Below, in pieces: positions 33,137 to 41,523 of a DNA stretch of 41,523 nt. Location of the stretch: positions 1 to 41,523 of the forward strand of contig JAISZO010000384.1 in assembly GCA_031269105.1 (NCBI GenBank). Direction: 5' to 3'. Made by a program: the position numbers and the translations under genes. Under the pieces are notes generated by a model, which saw only the letters and a list, made by a program, of their open reading frames with translations, was not told the DNA's origin and ran no database searches. Origin of the DNA: Planctomycetaceae bacterium. GTDB taxonomy: Bacteria > Planctomycetota > Planctomycetia > Pirellulales > Thermoguttaceae. The first letter of the stretch is position 1, and every line of letters begins with the position of its first letter.

Positions 33137-33223
33137 TAAAAGCTGGCGATTTTTAACATTTTGCGATATATCAACACGAAACGGATGATGAGTTTAATTT
33201 TTAACTCCCAAAGGAGAATAATC

Positions 33224-36200
33224 ATGACAACGACACATAAAATTCAAATACAAACAATAACGCAAACGATAATAAAAAATGCGGCGCGGCGCGACGGGGT
33301 GATTTTGCTGCTTGTACTGGCGATGATGACGATGTTTGCGATGCTCATTGCGACGTTTTTAATCGTAACGAGCCAGCAATACCGCGAGGCGGAAAGCGCG
33401 TCGAAAATAGGACGCTACGCCGATTCTTCGCCTAGCGACGATCTTCAGCAGGCGTTAGACGCGATTCTTGTCGGCAGTAATTCCAAATCGTCCGTCATCC
33501 GCGCGTTCAGCATTGCGGAAAATATGTACGGCGAACCGCATGGGATTCACGGCTTGACTGGTTATGCGCAATATGCGGGTAACAACGTGATTGGAAAAAC
33601 AGGCGTTCTTAATTCTGATGGAGAATTGCAGCGTTATCTCCTTAATTATGCTCCCGGCGACGAACCGGCAAGTTATGTGAATTGGTTATCCACAATTGGC
33701 AATGTGTTTACCGTCCGCGATCCGTCCGATCCGCAAAAATGGTTGAGTACGAGAATTGTTTATGCGGATTATGATAGTAATTTGGAGAAGTATTATGTCG
33801 ATGTTTGGCCCATTGCAAATCTCCAAGACCCAACAACAATTCTAGGAAGTGTCACAGACTACAACTTTTACATCAATCCGCCGGCGTACAGCGGAACCGG
33901 CGCGGGATATGTGCGACCGCAATTACCTCTTGATGTAAGCAGTAATCCGATTGTGGATTTTTGCGTCAATTACATTCGACCAAGATTGACGGCTGAAGAC
34001 GGCGATAATTATGTTACTAATAATGGCGTTCAAAATGTTTCTATTCCTTACGCTTTGCAATTGAATCCGAATGCGCCGACAACAAGTAGCGGGCTTCCTG
34101 AATTTGGAAATCGGCTTGACGCTTTTGCATGGTCTCTCAATCCTGATTACACTGCGCCGGACATGCGCAATCCGTTCCTTGCGTGGATTGATCCGAAGTT
34201 TACGGCTGACGGAAATGATTTGGCAATTGATCCCGTAAATTCCATTGTGATTCCGTCGTATCATCGACCGTCGCTTATTGAAGGTTATCGTGCTAAAATT
34301 GGTTCTTTGTATAACCCAAATGCTCGCCCAGCGGATCCGCATCCCGCTCATGATTTATTGAGAAAATTTGTCATGCGTCCTTTGCCGTTTGATCATCAGA
34401 ATTTTGACGGTTCCAATCCGACATTAGCAAACGATACGCCCATTATTTTGGCGGAACGACTTGCCGATACCACCGGAAAACATCTTGATCTCGACAACGA
34501 CAGCGACGGAGTGCTCGATAGCGTTTGGATTGACGTGGGACTTCCTGTTCGCTTTAATGCGCAAGGACAACCGTACAAACCGCTGGTCGGAATTCTTATT
34601 GAAGACCTCGATAGCAAATTAAATGTGAACGCTCACGGAAATCTGGCGGAACAATTAACAACGACGCCTTATGGCGTTGGTCATGGTCCGGCGGGAGTCA
34701 ATCTGACAATGGGAGTGAACTCATTGTTTCAATCAAATCCATCGGCAGCAGGAAGCATTATTCCTGAAGATATTGTAGAACAGTTGCTCAATGGACGTTA
34801 TGCGGATTCGCAAAAAACGGAATTTATTCCGCGAGATTCTTCCGCATTGACGCAAACACTTTTAACGCAATTTGGCGGTTTGCCGCTCGCGAATCCATTA
34901 ATCAATACTTATGGAAAATTACCTGATTTTTGGGATCAAGGAAATTTGGCATTTGATCCATTAGGAAATTTATACAATACTTATACAACTAATCCCTATG
35001 CAGTAGAATTTCCGGCTACAAATATTGTATGGAATTTTCCAGTATCTTACGAAACATTTCCCTATTTATTTGATCCGAATCGAAAAACACCGTATGACCA
35101 ACCCTTCACATTGGCGGAATTGGAAGCGGTTTTGCGGAACAAAGACGGCGACAAAGATTCATTGCCGGATCGTTTGCGGTCAATATTCCGCGATGAAAAA
35201 GACTCGGCAGAAAACGTAATTGCTCAACTTCCCGGCGTCTTGAAACTTGCCCGATATAACACAACCGCAATATCGAACGACGTGCCGGTTCCCGGTCCGG
35301 CGCTTGCCGATCAGGAATTTTCGAGCATTTTTGCGTTGATTCGTGAATGTGTGCGAAAAGAAGAAAAACGAGCGAGAACAACTTTAAACGTTGACGGCAT
35401 TACGAATCAGTTGATTTTAATGTTGCCGGAAGAAATACGTCAGGGCGGCAAAATCAATTTGAACAAATTGGTCGAAGACCCGATGATGAACTTAATCGCA
35501 TTGTCTGGGGAAGATTATGAAAAAGCCCTTTATGAACGGATGAAATTCGCTCGCGGGATTTACATTATTTTGATGGCGTTGTCGTATGATAAATTGTACG
35601 GCGTTAAAGAAAGCGGAATGGCTGTAGAACAATATGTTGTCTATCCTTATGTTGAACCGTCGTTTTTAGAAGCGGAAGCGATCAATGACTTGTATCAAAA
35701 ATTTCATACGGCAGAAGTTAACGGGACGACTTTAACGGATGATCAAATTCAGGCAAAAATTGACTTTTATCAAGTTTGCCGCGAATTGGCAGTAACACGT
35801 TTGGCGCAATGGTCAATTAACCTTGTTGAGTTTACCGACATTGACGCAATTATGACGCCGTTTATTTTCGACGTCAACCCGTTTGACGGCGACGGTTGGG
35901 GAACGGACGCCATCGGCGCATCGCTTTTCACTGATGAATTTTCGCGTATAAGCGCGGCGCATAATGATTACCGCCTCATTTGGGGAATGGAACGCCCCGA
36001 CTTGCTTTTGACGGAAACATTGGCGTTTCATAAGAGAAATGTGGCGGATACGGAATGCGGTGGGAAAGTATTAACTAAAGATTATTACGAAATTAATTCA
36101 ACTAATTTAAAATACTTTCAAGTCAATATTGATTCGGATGGGACATGGAGTTATAGTTTTAATACTTCTGATCCAACTATCCTCGCAGATATAAATAACA

Positions 36201-39145
36201 ATCTGGATTCAATGTACGATCAAATTCGGATGCCGGAAGGTCCTGCTTTTTTGGAATTGTACTGTGCCGCCGATTCGAATCGTCCGAATTTCCCGCAAGA
36301 ACTTTATATAAATAAACAATTGGATTTAGGACGTTTGGTTGCTAATGGTTACCCTGTTTGGCGAGTGGTTGTTGGAAACAGTAATTATAAAAGAACCGCA
36401 GGAAACAGTACTGGTCAGTATGTTGCGGAAGCTCATATGGATTACAGTATTTTGCATAATCTGAAAAAATTTGGCGAGATATTTTCATTTCAATTGAGTA
36501 ATCCTTCTCTTTTAAAAGGAAGCTGGGTTCCTGCGGAACTTAAACCAAAATCAATAGACTTGGATCGTATTGTATGGTTTACTTCCATGAAACCTACTGG
36601 TACTGATGCAGAACAGACTTATTACAACCATTCCCAAAATACAACAACTACGCCTTTAACGCTTGCGCCTAACCAATACCTTGTTGTTGGTCCGCGAGTG
36701 GAAACTTTTTTGACTTCACAAAGTTATACAAGCGCGGGAACTTATGGCAACACGTTAGGGTGTCCCAAAATTGATTTGAACGCTCTCATTGATACCTCGT
36801 CGTCGATAGGTACATATAAAGCGATGATTGCGGCGGCGGAAGTTCCTGATCCTACATTAGCAGAAACAATACCGGGTTGGGGAACAACTTGGACGGATTA
36901 TCAACAAAATCTTACGCTTGGAACAGAACTATTGAACGAATCGGTTGGATTAGGATTCAGCATCTCCGAGCCGTACCGTTCCGCCTATTATACTAAACCG
37001 TCAAACCCTAACCACGCGTATTTTCCTTTAGGGACAAAAGATCCGGACACGGCAACGTATGAAGCAACCGTTGCAAATCCGCAGGAAAAATTAACTGGTA
37101 CAATGCCAATTTCTGAAGCTGGTCTTGTTGGAAACGGCGTTGCACCATTCTATAAATCTGCGTTTTTACAACGGCTTGCCGATCCGTTACGGGAATACGA
37201 TTCTGAAACGAATCCTTATATTACGGTGGATTGGAATATGTTTGATCTGAAAGTTTATTCGGGTGAAAGAAGTAATATGAATGATGAAAGCGAAAATTAT
37301 TTTGAACCGTCGTTAAAGGAAGGAACGGCAACAAAATATTTTTCATCGCGTCAATGGGGAATTGAAAACACATTAACCGGATTTTCTCGTCCGTTACCGA
37401 ATCTTTGGGACAGATATTTGGATTTGAGCGATGATATTTTTGACGATCCGAAAACAATGGTGGACAGTTCAACAGGTGTGGCAGAAGCGGAAAAAAGCGG
37501 TGTTTTTCAGGCGATTGATTTTTCATCAATTGATTTTTCATTATTCGCAGACAGAAATATTCCCCTTCCTTATCAACCGGAATACTCCGTTCCTGTTACT
37601 GCTGATGCTTTGGCTTTTCCGCAATTTCCGGTTCATTCGCTTGGACGATTGGCGACAACACCTGATTTTATGCACCCGAATCTGCCAGCGCTAACAGGAG
37701 AAATTATTGTACCGATGAGTCAAACACAGGCGCAAACATTATCTATGCAATATAGCTATGTTAATAACATCCAGTATTATGGTTCTCCTATTCGAGTCAA
37801 TATGCAAATGCCGCCATTTTTACCTGAAAATTTACCGATTGTTCTTCCGTCCGTTAAACCGCTTATTACATTCCAAAATCTTGCATGGAATAACGCTCCG
37901 TTTGCCAATTCGTATGAAGCGATGCAGGTTCCGGCAAGTTCGCCTGGTCGTTTCGGCGTAGAATTTGTGGATAAAGTGAAGGATACGAAAGCAAGTAAGA
38001 CGAATTATTTATTGGTTGATCAGTTATGGACAACGTTGCCCGATTTAACAACGGGAAATTCAGGAATGCCACTTGATTCTGATGGTGCTAAAAATATCAC
38101 AAAACGTTCCGGTTCGCTTGGTTCCAATGTGCGGTTTGGACATTTGCTTAATTTCCAACACGCGCATTATAGTTTGTTGACTGATACAAATAAGCCAGTC
38201 ATTGATACAACATTGTCAGTAAAACCAACCGTTGCCGATAATGATGATATTAACACTCCCTTGATTCCTCGACAACTTCAGTTTGGTTATCCGCATCTGA
38301 ATTTTAACATTCCGACAAATCCTAATGATCCTTACGAAGTGACCCGTGCGGAATTTGTGTCGCTGGATTTGGGAAACGCGCTCAATTTCCTCAACGTCCC
38401 GTCGCGGTTCGCCGGAACGCGGGATTGGTATCCTGACGCAAACGGAAACGCTTGTTATTATTCCCGATTCCGCGAACCGGGCAAAATCAACATCAATACG
38501 GCGTCGCGAGCGTCCATTGCCGCCGCGTTAGAAAACAGACCGCTCAATGAAAGCGGTATCGGTGCGGATTGGTTTGAGAATTTTGACCGTCATCGCGACG
38601 AAGCGCCTTATCGTAGTTCCGCGTCTTCATGGTTGATGACGCAAAATGGCGCGTATGCTTCGCAAACTGATTCCACGTTATTACGTAGCGATGCGTCTGT
38701 ACTTCGCGATCCAGCAGCGTCGCAAAACCCAAATATGCCTGTTTTTGCTCAAAATATATCCGATTCAACCGCCGCTCCTAACTCCTATATGGCATTAGAA
38801 GGAATCCAACGGCTCAGCGATATGACGACGACACGTTCCAACGTTTTCGCTGTTTGGATTACACTCGGATATTTTGAAGTAGAAAAGTTGCCAAATTCTG
38901 GTACTGTAACGATTCCCGGTAATAATGGAATTTCCTATAATTTGAATGACTCGATAGATAGCGCTCGTTTTAACGCGATTTACCCCGACGGTTACATGCT
39001 CGGTAAAGAAGTCGGTATCGATACCGGCGAAGTGCGGCGTCATCGGGCGTTTTACATCATTGACCGCACGATTCCGTTTGGTTATCGACGCGGAAAAAAA
39101 TTGAATTCCGATAACGCGGTACTTCTCAAACGAATGATTGAATAG
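33224..39145 (+). CDS. Giant GspK-like minor pseudopilin
   Basis: ATG 33224 follows AAAGGAG and gives 1973 residues, about six times the usual GspK (roughly 320). The N-terminus has the GspK form: RRDG25, then VILLLVLAMMTMFAMLIATF, with no Glu at mature position 5. EPGKININTASRASIA (from residue 1751) matches the GspK helix-hairpin-helix-like segment. DLDNDSDGVLD (422-432) looks like a calcium-binding loop, and GspK proteins do bind calcium. The region between is unrecognised, with many Pro, Asn and Tyr residues. In type II secretion GspK caps the GspI-GspJ-GspK tip. It is the last gene of the locus. Confidence 0.82.
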   Translation: MTTTHKIQIQTITQTIIKNAARRDGVILLLVLAMMTMFAMLIATFLIVTSQQYREAESASKIGRYADSSPSDDLQQALDAILVGSNSKSSVIRAFSIAENMYGEPHGIHGLTGYAQYAGNNVIGKTGVLNSDGELQRYLLNYAPGDEPASYVNWLSTIGNVFTVRDPSDPQKWLSTRIVYADYDSNLEKYYVDVWPIANLQDPTTILGSVTDYNFYINPPAYSGTGAGYVRPQLPLDVSSNPIVDFCVNYIRPRLTAEDGDNYVTNNGVQNVSIPYALQLNPNAPTTSSGLPEFGNRLDAFAWSLNPDYTAPDMRNPFLAWIDPKFTADGNDLAIDPVNSIVIPSYHRPSLIEGYRAKIGSLYNPNARPADPHPAHDLLRKFVMRPLPFDHQNFDGSNPTLANDTPIILAERLADTTGKHLDLDNDSDGVLDSVWIDVGLPVRFNAQGQPYKPLVGILIEDLDSKLNVNAHGNLAEQLTTTPYGVGHGPAGVNLTMGVNSLFQSNPSAAGSIIPEDIVEQLLNGRYADSQKTEFIPRDSSALTQTLLTQFGGLPLANPLINTYGKLPDFWDQGNLAFDPLGNLYNTYTTNPYAVEFPATNIVWNFPVSYETFPYLFDPNRKTPYDQPFTLAELEAVLRNKDGDKDSLPDRLRSIFRDEKDSAENVIAQLPGVLKLARYNTTAISNDVPVPGPALADQEFSSIFALIRECVRKEEKRARTTLNVDGITNQLILMLPEEIRQGGKINLNKLVEDPMMNLIALSGEDYEKALYERMKFARGIYIILMALSYDKLYGVKESGMAVEQYVVYPYVEPSFLEAEAINDLYQKFHTAEVNGTTLTDDQIQAKIDFYQVCRELAVTRLAQWSINLVEFTDIDAIMTPFIFDVNPFDGDGWGTDAIGASLFTDEFSRISAAHNDYRLIWGMERPDLLLTETLAFHKRNVADTECGGKVLTKDYYEINSTNLKYFQVNIDSDGTWSYSFNTSDPTILADINNNLDSMYDQIRMPEGPAFLELYCAADSNRPNFPQELYINKQLDLGRLVANGYPVWRVVVGNSNYKRTAGNSTGQYVAEAHMDYSILHNLKKFGEIFSFQLSNPSLLKGSWVPAELKPKSIDLDRIVWFTSMKPTGTDAEQTYYNHSQNTTTTPLTLAPNQYLVVGPRVETFLTSQSYTSAGTYGNTLGCPKIDLNALIDTSSSIGTYKAMIAAAEVPDPTLAETIPGWGTTWTDYQQNLTLGTELLNESVGLGFSISEPYRSAYYTKPSNPNHAYFPLGTKDPDTATYEATVANPQEKLTGTMPISEAGLVGNGVAPFYKSAFLQRLADPLREYDSETNPYITVDWNMFDLKVYSGERSNMNDESENYFEPSLKEGTATKYFSSRQWGIENTLTGFSRPLPNLWDRYLDLSDDIFDDPKTMVDSSTGVAEAEKSGVFQAIDFSSIDFSLFADRNIPLPYQPEYSVPVTADALAFPQFPVHSLGRLATTPDFMHPNLPALTGEIIVPMSQTQAQTLSMQYSYVNNIQYYGSPIRVNMQMPPFLPENLPIVLPSVKPLITFQNLAWNNAPFANSYEAMQVPASSPGRFGVEFVDKVKDTKASKTNYLLVDQLWTTLPDLTTGNSGMPLDSDGAKNITKRSGSLGSNVRFGHLLNFQHAHYSLLTDTNKPVIDTTLSVKPTVADNDDINTPLIPRQLQFGYPHLNFNIPTNPNDPYEVTRAEFVSLDLGNALNFLNVPSRFAGTRDWYPDANGNACYYSRFREPGKININTASRASIAAALENRPLNESGIGADWFENFDRHRDEAPYRSSASSWLMTQNGAYASQTDSTLLRSDASVLRDPAASQNPNMPVFAQNISDSTAAPNSYMALEGIQRLSDMTTTRSNVFAVWITLGYFEVEKLPNSGTVTIPGNNGISYNLNDSIDSARFNAIYPDGYMLGKEVGIDTGEVRRHRAFYIIDRTIPFGYRRGKKLNSDNAVLLKRMIE

Positions 39146-39201
39146 GTCAATTAAAAGAGAACAGTTTACGCAAGAATAAATAGCCCGAAGGACAGCCGTT
39201 T

Positions 39202-39221
39202 CAAGTGAAGAGTTTCACTTG
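39202..39221. terminator. Hairpin after the GspK-like gene
   Basis: CAAGTGAA-GAGT-TTCACTTG is a perfect 8-bp stem 57 bases after the stop. No T tract follows, so termination would be weak. Confidence 0.3.
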
Positions 39222-39396
39222 TTAAGAAATTGAAAACAATTGTTTCGACAAACGATATATCAGAGGGCTAAACAAGACGTTTTATCATGTTGAGACGTTC
39301 TTCTTGCGGAGAATTTATCAATTTTGAATCGGGCGCGTATTATGACGAAACGTCATAAACTTGTTGAAATTTTTACGCGGAAAAAAGCGGGTGAAA

Positions 39397-40482
39397 ATGC
39401 TATATGCGGTTATCATGGCGGGCGGACAAGGAACGCGGTTGTGGCCCGAAAGTCGAAAAGAGCGTCCGAAACAATTTCTGGCGCTTCACAAAGAACGCCC
39501 GTTATTGCAAAACGCCGCAGAATCGTTAGACGCCCTGATTCCGCGCGAGCGCGTGGTTGTTGTCACGGGAAAAACTATGGCGCCGCTTGTAACGGAAACG
39601 TTGACATGGCTGCGTCATGAAAATATTCTGACGGAACCCGTCGCGCGTAATACCGCTCCCTGTTTGGGACTTGCGGCGCTTCATCTTTTGAAAAACGATC
39701 CCGATGCGACAATGGCGGTTCTTTCTTCCGACCATATCATCGAGCCGTACGATCTCTTTTGCAACACGATTCGTTTTGCGGCGGAAATCGTCGATGAATC
39801 GCCGGAACGTCTTGTAACAATTGTCGTGAAACCAACGTTTCCTTCCGCATCTTACGGATACGTCGAACGCAAAACGAAATTGAACAGTCCGGTTTGCCAA
39901 AAATGGTCGAAGTTCGCCGATGCGTTTTATGTGACCCGTTTTTTGGAAAAACCCAATCGTGAAACCGCAGAAAAATTTTTGCAAACCGGCGATTTTGGTT
40001 GGAATGCCGGAATTTTCGTATGGAAAGCGAGGCAGATATTTGATTCCATTGATAAATATCAACCTGATTTGGGACGTCGATTAAAAAAAATTGCGGATGC
40101 TTGGAACACGAATCATTACAATGAAATTCTGCAATCGGAATTTCGTCAAATGGAATCGATTTCCATTGATTATGCGGTTTTGGAAAAAGCCGATTCAATT
40201 GTCGCTATCGAGGCGCAATTTTTCTGGGATGACGTTGGAGCGTGGTCGGCTTTGGATCGCCTGAATCGCGAAAAGCATGATTCGATGGGAAATTTGGCGA
40301 TGAATTGTCAAATGACGGCGGTAGGTTCTCGCAACAATATTGTGCGCGGCGGCGCCTCTCAATATCCGGTCGTGCTGGTTGACGTCGAAAATTTAATTGT
40401 CGTACAATCCGAACAGGGATTACTGGTCGCCAATAAAAACAGCGAAGAAAAAATTCGTAACGCGATTTCAGAAAATTTTTAG
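39397..40482 (+). CDS. manC: Mannose-1-phosphate guanylyltransferase
   Basis: The enzyme makes GDP-mannose from GTP and mannose-1-phosphate for surface polysaccharides. The pyrophosphorylase signature AGGQGTRLWPESRKERPKQF (residues 8-27), LSSDHIIEP, ASYGYVE, FLEKP and WNAGIFVWKA are all family motifs. At 361 residues it is the single-domain form without the phosphomannose isomerase part. ATG 39397 puts the signature at its usual place; the frame extends upstream to a TTG at 39361. Confidence 0.92.
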   Translation: MLYAVIMAGGQGTRLWPESRKERPKQFLALHKERPLLQNAAESLDALIPRERVVVVTGKTMAPLVTETLTWLRHENILTEPVARNTAPCLGLAALHLLKNDPDATMAVLSSDHIIEPYDLFCNTIRFAAEIVDESPERLVTIVVKPTFPSASYGYVERKTKLNSPVCQKWSKFADAFYVTRFLEKPNRETAEKFLQTGDFGWNAGIFVWKARQIFDSIDKYQPDLGRRLKKIADAWNTNHYNEILQSEFRQMESISIDYAVLEKADSIVAIEAQFFWDDVGAWSALDRLNREKHDSMGNLAMNCQMTAVGSRNNIVRGGASQYPVVLVDVENLIVVQSEQGLLVANKNSEEKIRNAISENF

Positions 40483-40601
40483 ACGGCGTTCCCGCAACAA
40501 CCGGCAGCGCAAAACATTCGCAGATACTCGCCAAAGACGACGCCCGCATAAAGTTGCGTCAGGCGATTCTCCCGTAAATTTTGGGAACAATTGGGACTGA
40601 A

Positions 40602-40683
40602 GGGACTCTATAGGACGGCGTCGGACGCTTCGTCCAAAAAGTTTTAAGGAGTCCCCGTCGTTCTAATGAGTCCTTAGAGTCCC
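40602..40683. repeat. Long imperfect inverted repeat between manC and thrS
   Basis: GGGACTCTATAGGAC (40602-40616) pairs with GTCCTTAGAGTCCC (40670-40683) with one bulge. The loop holds a second hairpin, GGACG-CTT-CGTCC. It lies in the 480-bp gap 40483-40962, which otherwise has only the thrS promoter and AT-rich sequence. Confidence 0.5.
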
Positions 40684-40844
40684 AAGTAAGCGGGCGTTTG
40701 ATGAAAATGAGGATGGGAACCCTCAATAAAAACGGAACTTATTAGAACTGCCCTTGAGTATTTTTTGACTTTCCGAGTCATAAAACCAATCGAATAGAAA
40801 CGCAAAATTTCTTCCGCAATGCCTTAAAAATTTCCAAACGACGC

Positions 40845-40873
40845 TTGTCATAAAGCCGTTTTCCGCGTAAACT
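40845..40873 (+). promoter_or_regulatory. Probable thrS promoter
   Basis: TTGTCA and TAAACT are separated by 17 bases, giving a leader of about 85 bases that contains a short ACAAAT/ATTTGT hairpin. Confidence 0.45.
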
Positions 40874-40962
40874 TTGGATTATCGAAGTTTACAAAATTCT
40901 CAATCAAGCAATTTTATAAACAAATCTATAAATTTGTGAAAAATTATTCAAGGAATTGAAAT

Positions 40963-41523
40963 ATGTTAAAAATATCGCTGCCCGACGGTTCTGTTCGGGA
41001 ATATTCTCATTCTGTCCGTCCGATTGACGTTGCCGCCGAAATCGGTTCCGGTTTAGCAAAAGCAACAATTGGAGCGGTTGTCAACGGCGAAATCAAGGGA
41101 GCGAATACGCAATTGCCGGATAATGGAGAAGTTACGCTCCGTTTGTTGACGAAAAAAGACGCGGAATCGCTCAGTATTTTGCGTCATTCCACTGCACACC
41201 TGATGGCTCGTGCAGTGATGAGGCTTTACGGCAATACAGAAAAAAATGTACAACTCGCGTTCGGTCCCACTGTTGAAAACGGTTTCTATTACGATTTTTG
41301 GATGGATCACCATTTGACTGAAGAAGATTTTTCAAAAATCGAAACAGAAATGCAGAAACTCATCAAACTCGACGAAGCCTTTGAACGAATCGAATTTCCG
41401 CACGACGAAGCAATCAATATTCTTAACGGAATCGGTCAAACGCTTAAAGTAGAACATCTCAACGATACTTTGGCAAATGAACAAATTGTTTCATTTTATC
41501 GTCAAGGTGAATTTCTTGATCTT
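40963..41523 (+). CDS. thrS: Threonyl-tRNA synthetase, N-terminal part
   Basis: 187 codons are open to the right edge, so the catalytic and anticodon domains are missing. MLKISLPDGSVREY starts the TGS domain, with GAVVNGEIKGANTQLP inside it. The editing domain follows, with LRHSTAHLMARAVMRLYG holding the HxxxH metal motif (HSTAH). FGPTVENGFYYDF is also typical. ThrS charges tRNA-Thr and clears mischarged Ser. AAGGAA lies eight bases before the ATG. Confidence 0.95.
   Translation, partial: MLKISLPDGSVREYSHSVRPIDVAAEIGSGLAKATIGAVVNGEIKGANTQLPDNGEVTLRLLTKKDAESLSILRHSTAHLMARAVMRLYGNTEKNVQLAFGPTVENGFYYDFWMDHHLTEEDFSKIETEMQKLIKLDEAFERIEFPHDEAINILNGIGQTLKVEHLNDTLANEQIVSFYRQGEFLDL

Larger units (their letters stand above)
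32512..33223 (+). repeat. Direct repeat unit 2, carrying the third IS200-like copy
   Basis: It runs from GAAGTAAGTGCAGAG at the end of the nuclease-like gene to the ribosome site of the GspK-like gene. It matches 31256-31937 on both flanks and through the element. Over the common 101 transposase residues only four differ between the two copies. Confidence 0.75.

Overview
The window looks like a chromosomal segment of a moderately AT-rich planctomycete, possibly a Pirellulales-like or gut-associated lineage. This is inferred from gene content, since no rRNA is present. The clues are a very large GspK-like protein, several oversized pseudopilins, a FlgI-like lipoprotein fused to HEAT-like repeats, and a split DUF58/coiled-coil membrane protein pair. 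Housekeeping genes (coaD, pheT, manC, thrS) are scattered among secretion and envelope genes. No tRNA, rRNA or CRISPR array was found.

Layout. 1-6.9 kb: a FlgI-like lipoprotein (minus, cut by the left edge), a B12-binding radical SAM enzyme overlapping coaD, a DUF58 protein, a Nudix hydrolase and a convergent SPFH/prohibitin-like membrane protein. 7-12.5 kb: a large exported TPR protein divergent from pheT. 12.5-19 kb: a carboxynorspermidine/saccharopine dehydrogenase-like enzyme, a mostly empty 1.2-kb stretch with one possible small gene and a terminator, a membrane coiled-coil protein, and a Tyr/Asn-rich outer-membrane-barrel-like protein. 19-39 kb: one long co-directional type II secretion / type IV pilus-like locus: a GspE/PilB ATPase, PilT, a second GspE ATPase, GspF, four pseudopilins, and a 1973-residue GspK-like protein. 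39-41.5 kb: manC, a 480-bp gap with a long inverted repeat, and the 5' part of thrS.

The secretion locus should assemble a pseudopilus. The two GspE proteins would be extension ATPases, PilT a retraction ATPase, GspF the platform, the four prepilin-like proteins the fibre subunits, and GspK the tip. No secretin, prepilin peptidase or GspC/L/M gene lies in the window.

The most unusual structure is in this locus. Three decayed copies of an IS200-like (REP-associated tyrosine transposase) element sit in its intergenic spaces, with paired hairpin repeats at their ends. Together they allow a mirrored ancestral element to be reconstructed: outer hairpins, inner hairpin, tnpA, inner hairpin, outer hairpins. 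Two copies have different 5' deletions starting at the same point next to the outer hairpin. Those two copies lie in roughly 0.7-kb direct repeats that bracket a PD-(D/E)XK nuclease-like gene, placed between the last pseudopilin and GspK. A DUF559 endonuclease-like remnant with its own palindromic repeats lies between pilT and the second gspE.

All functional calls come from reading motifs by eye; no database search was run.
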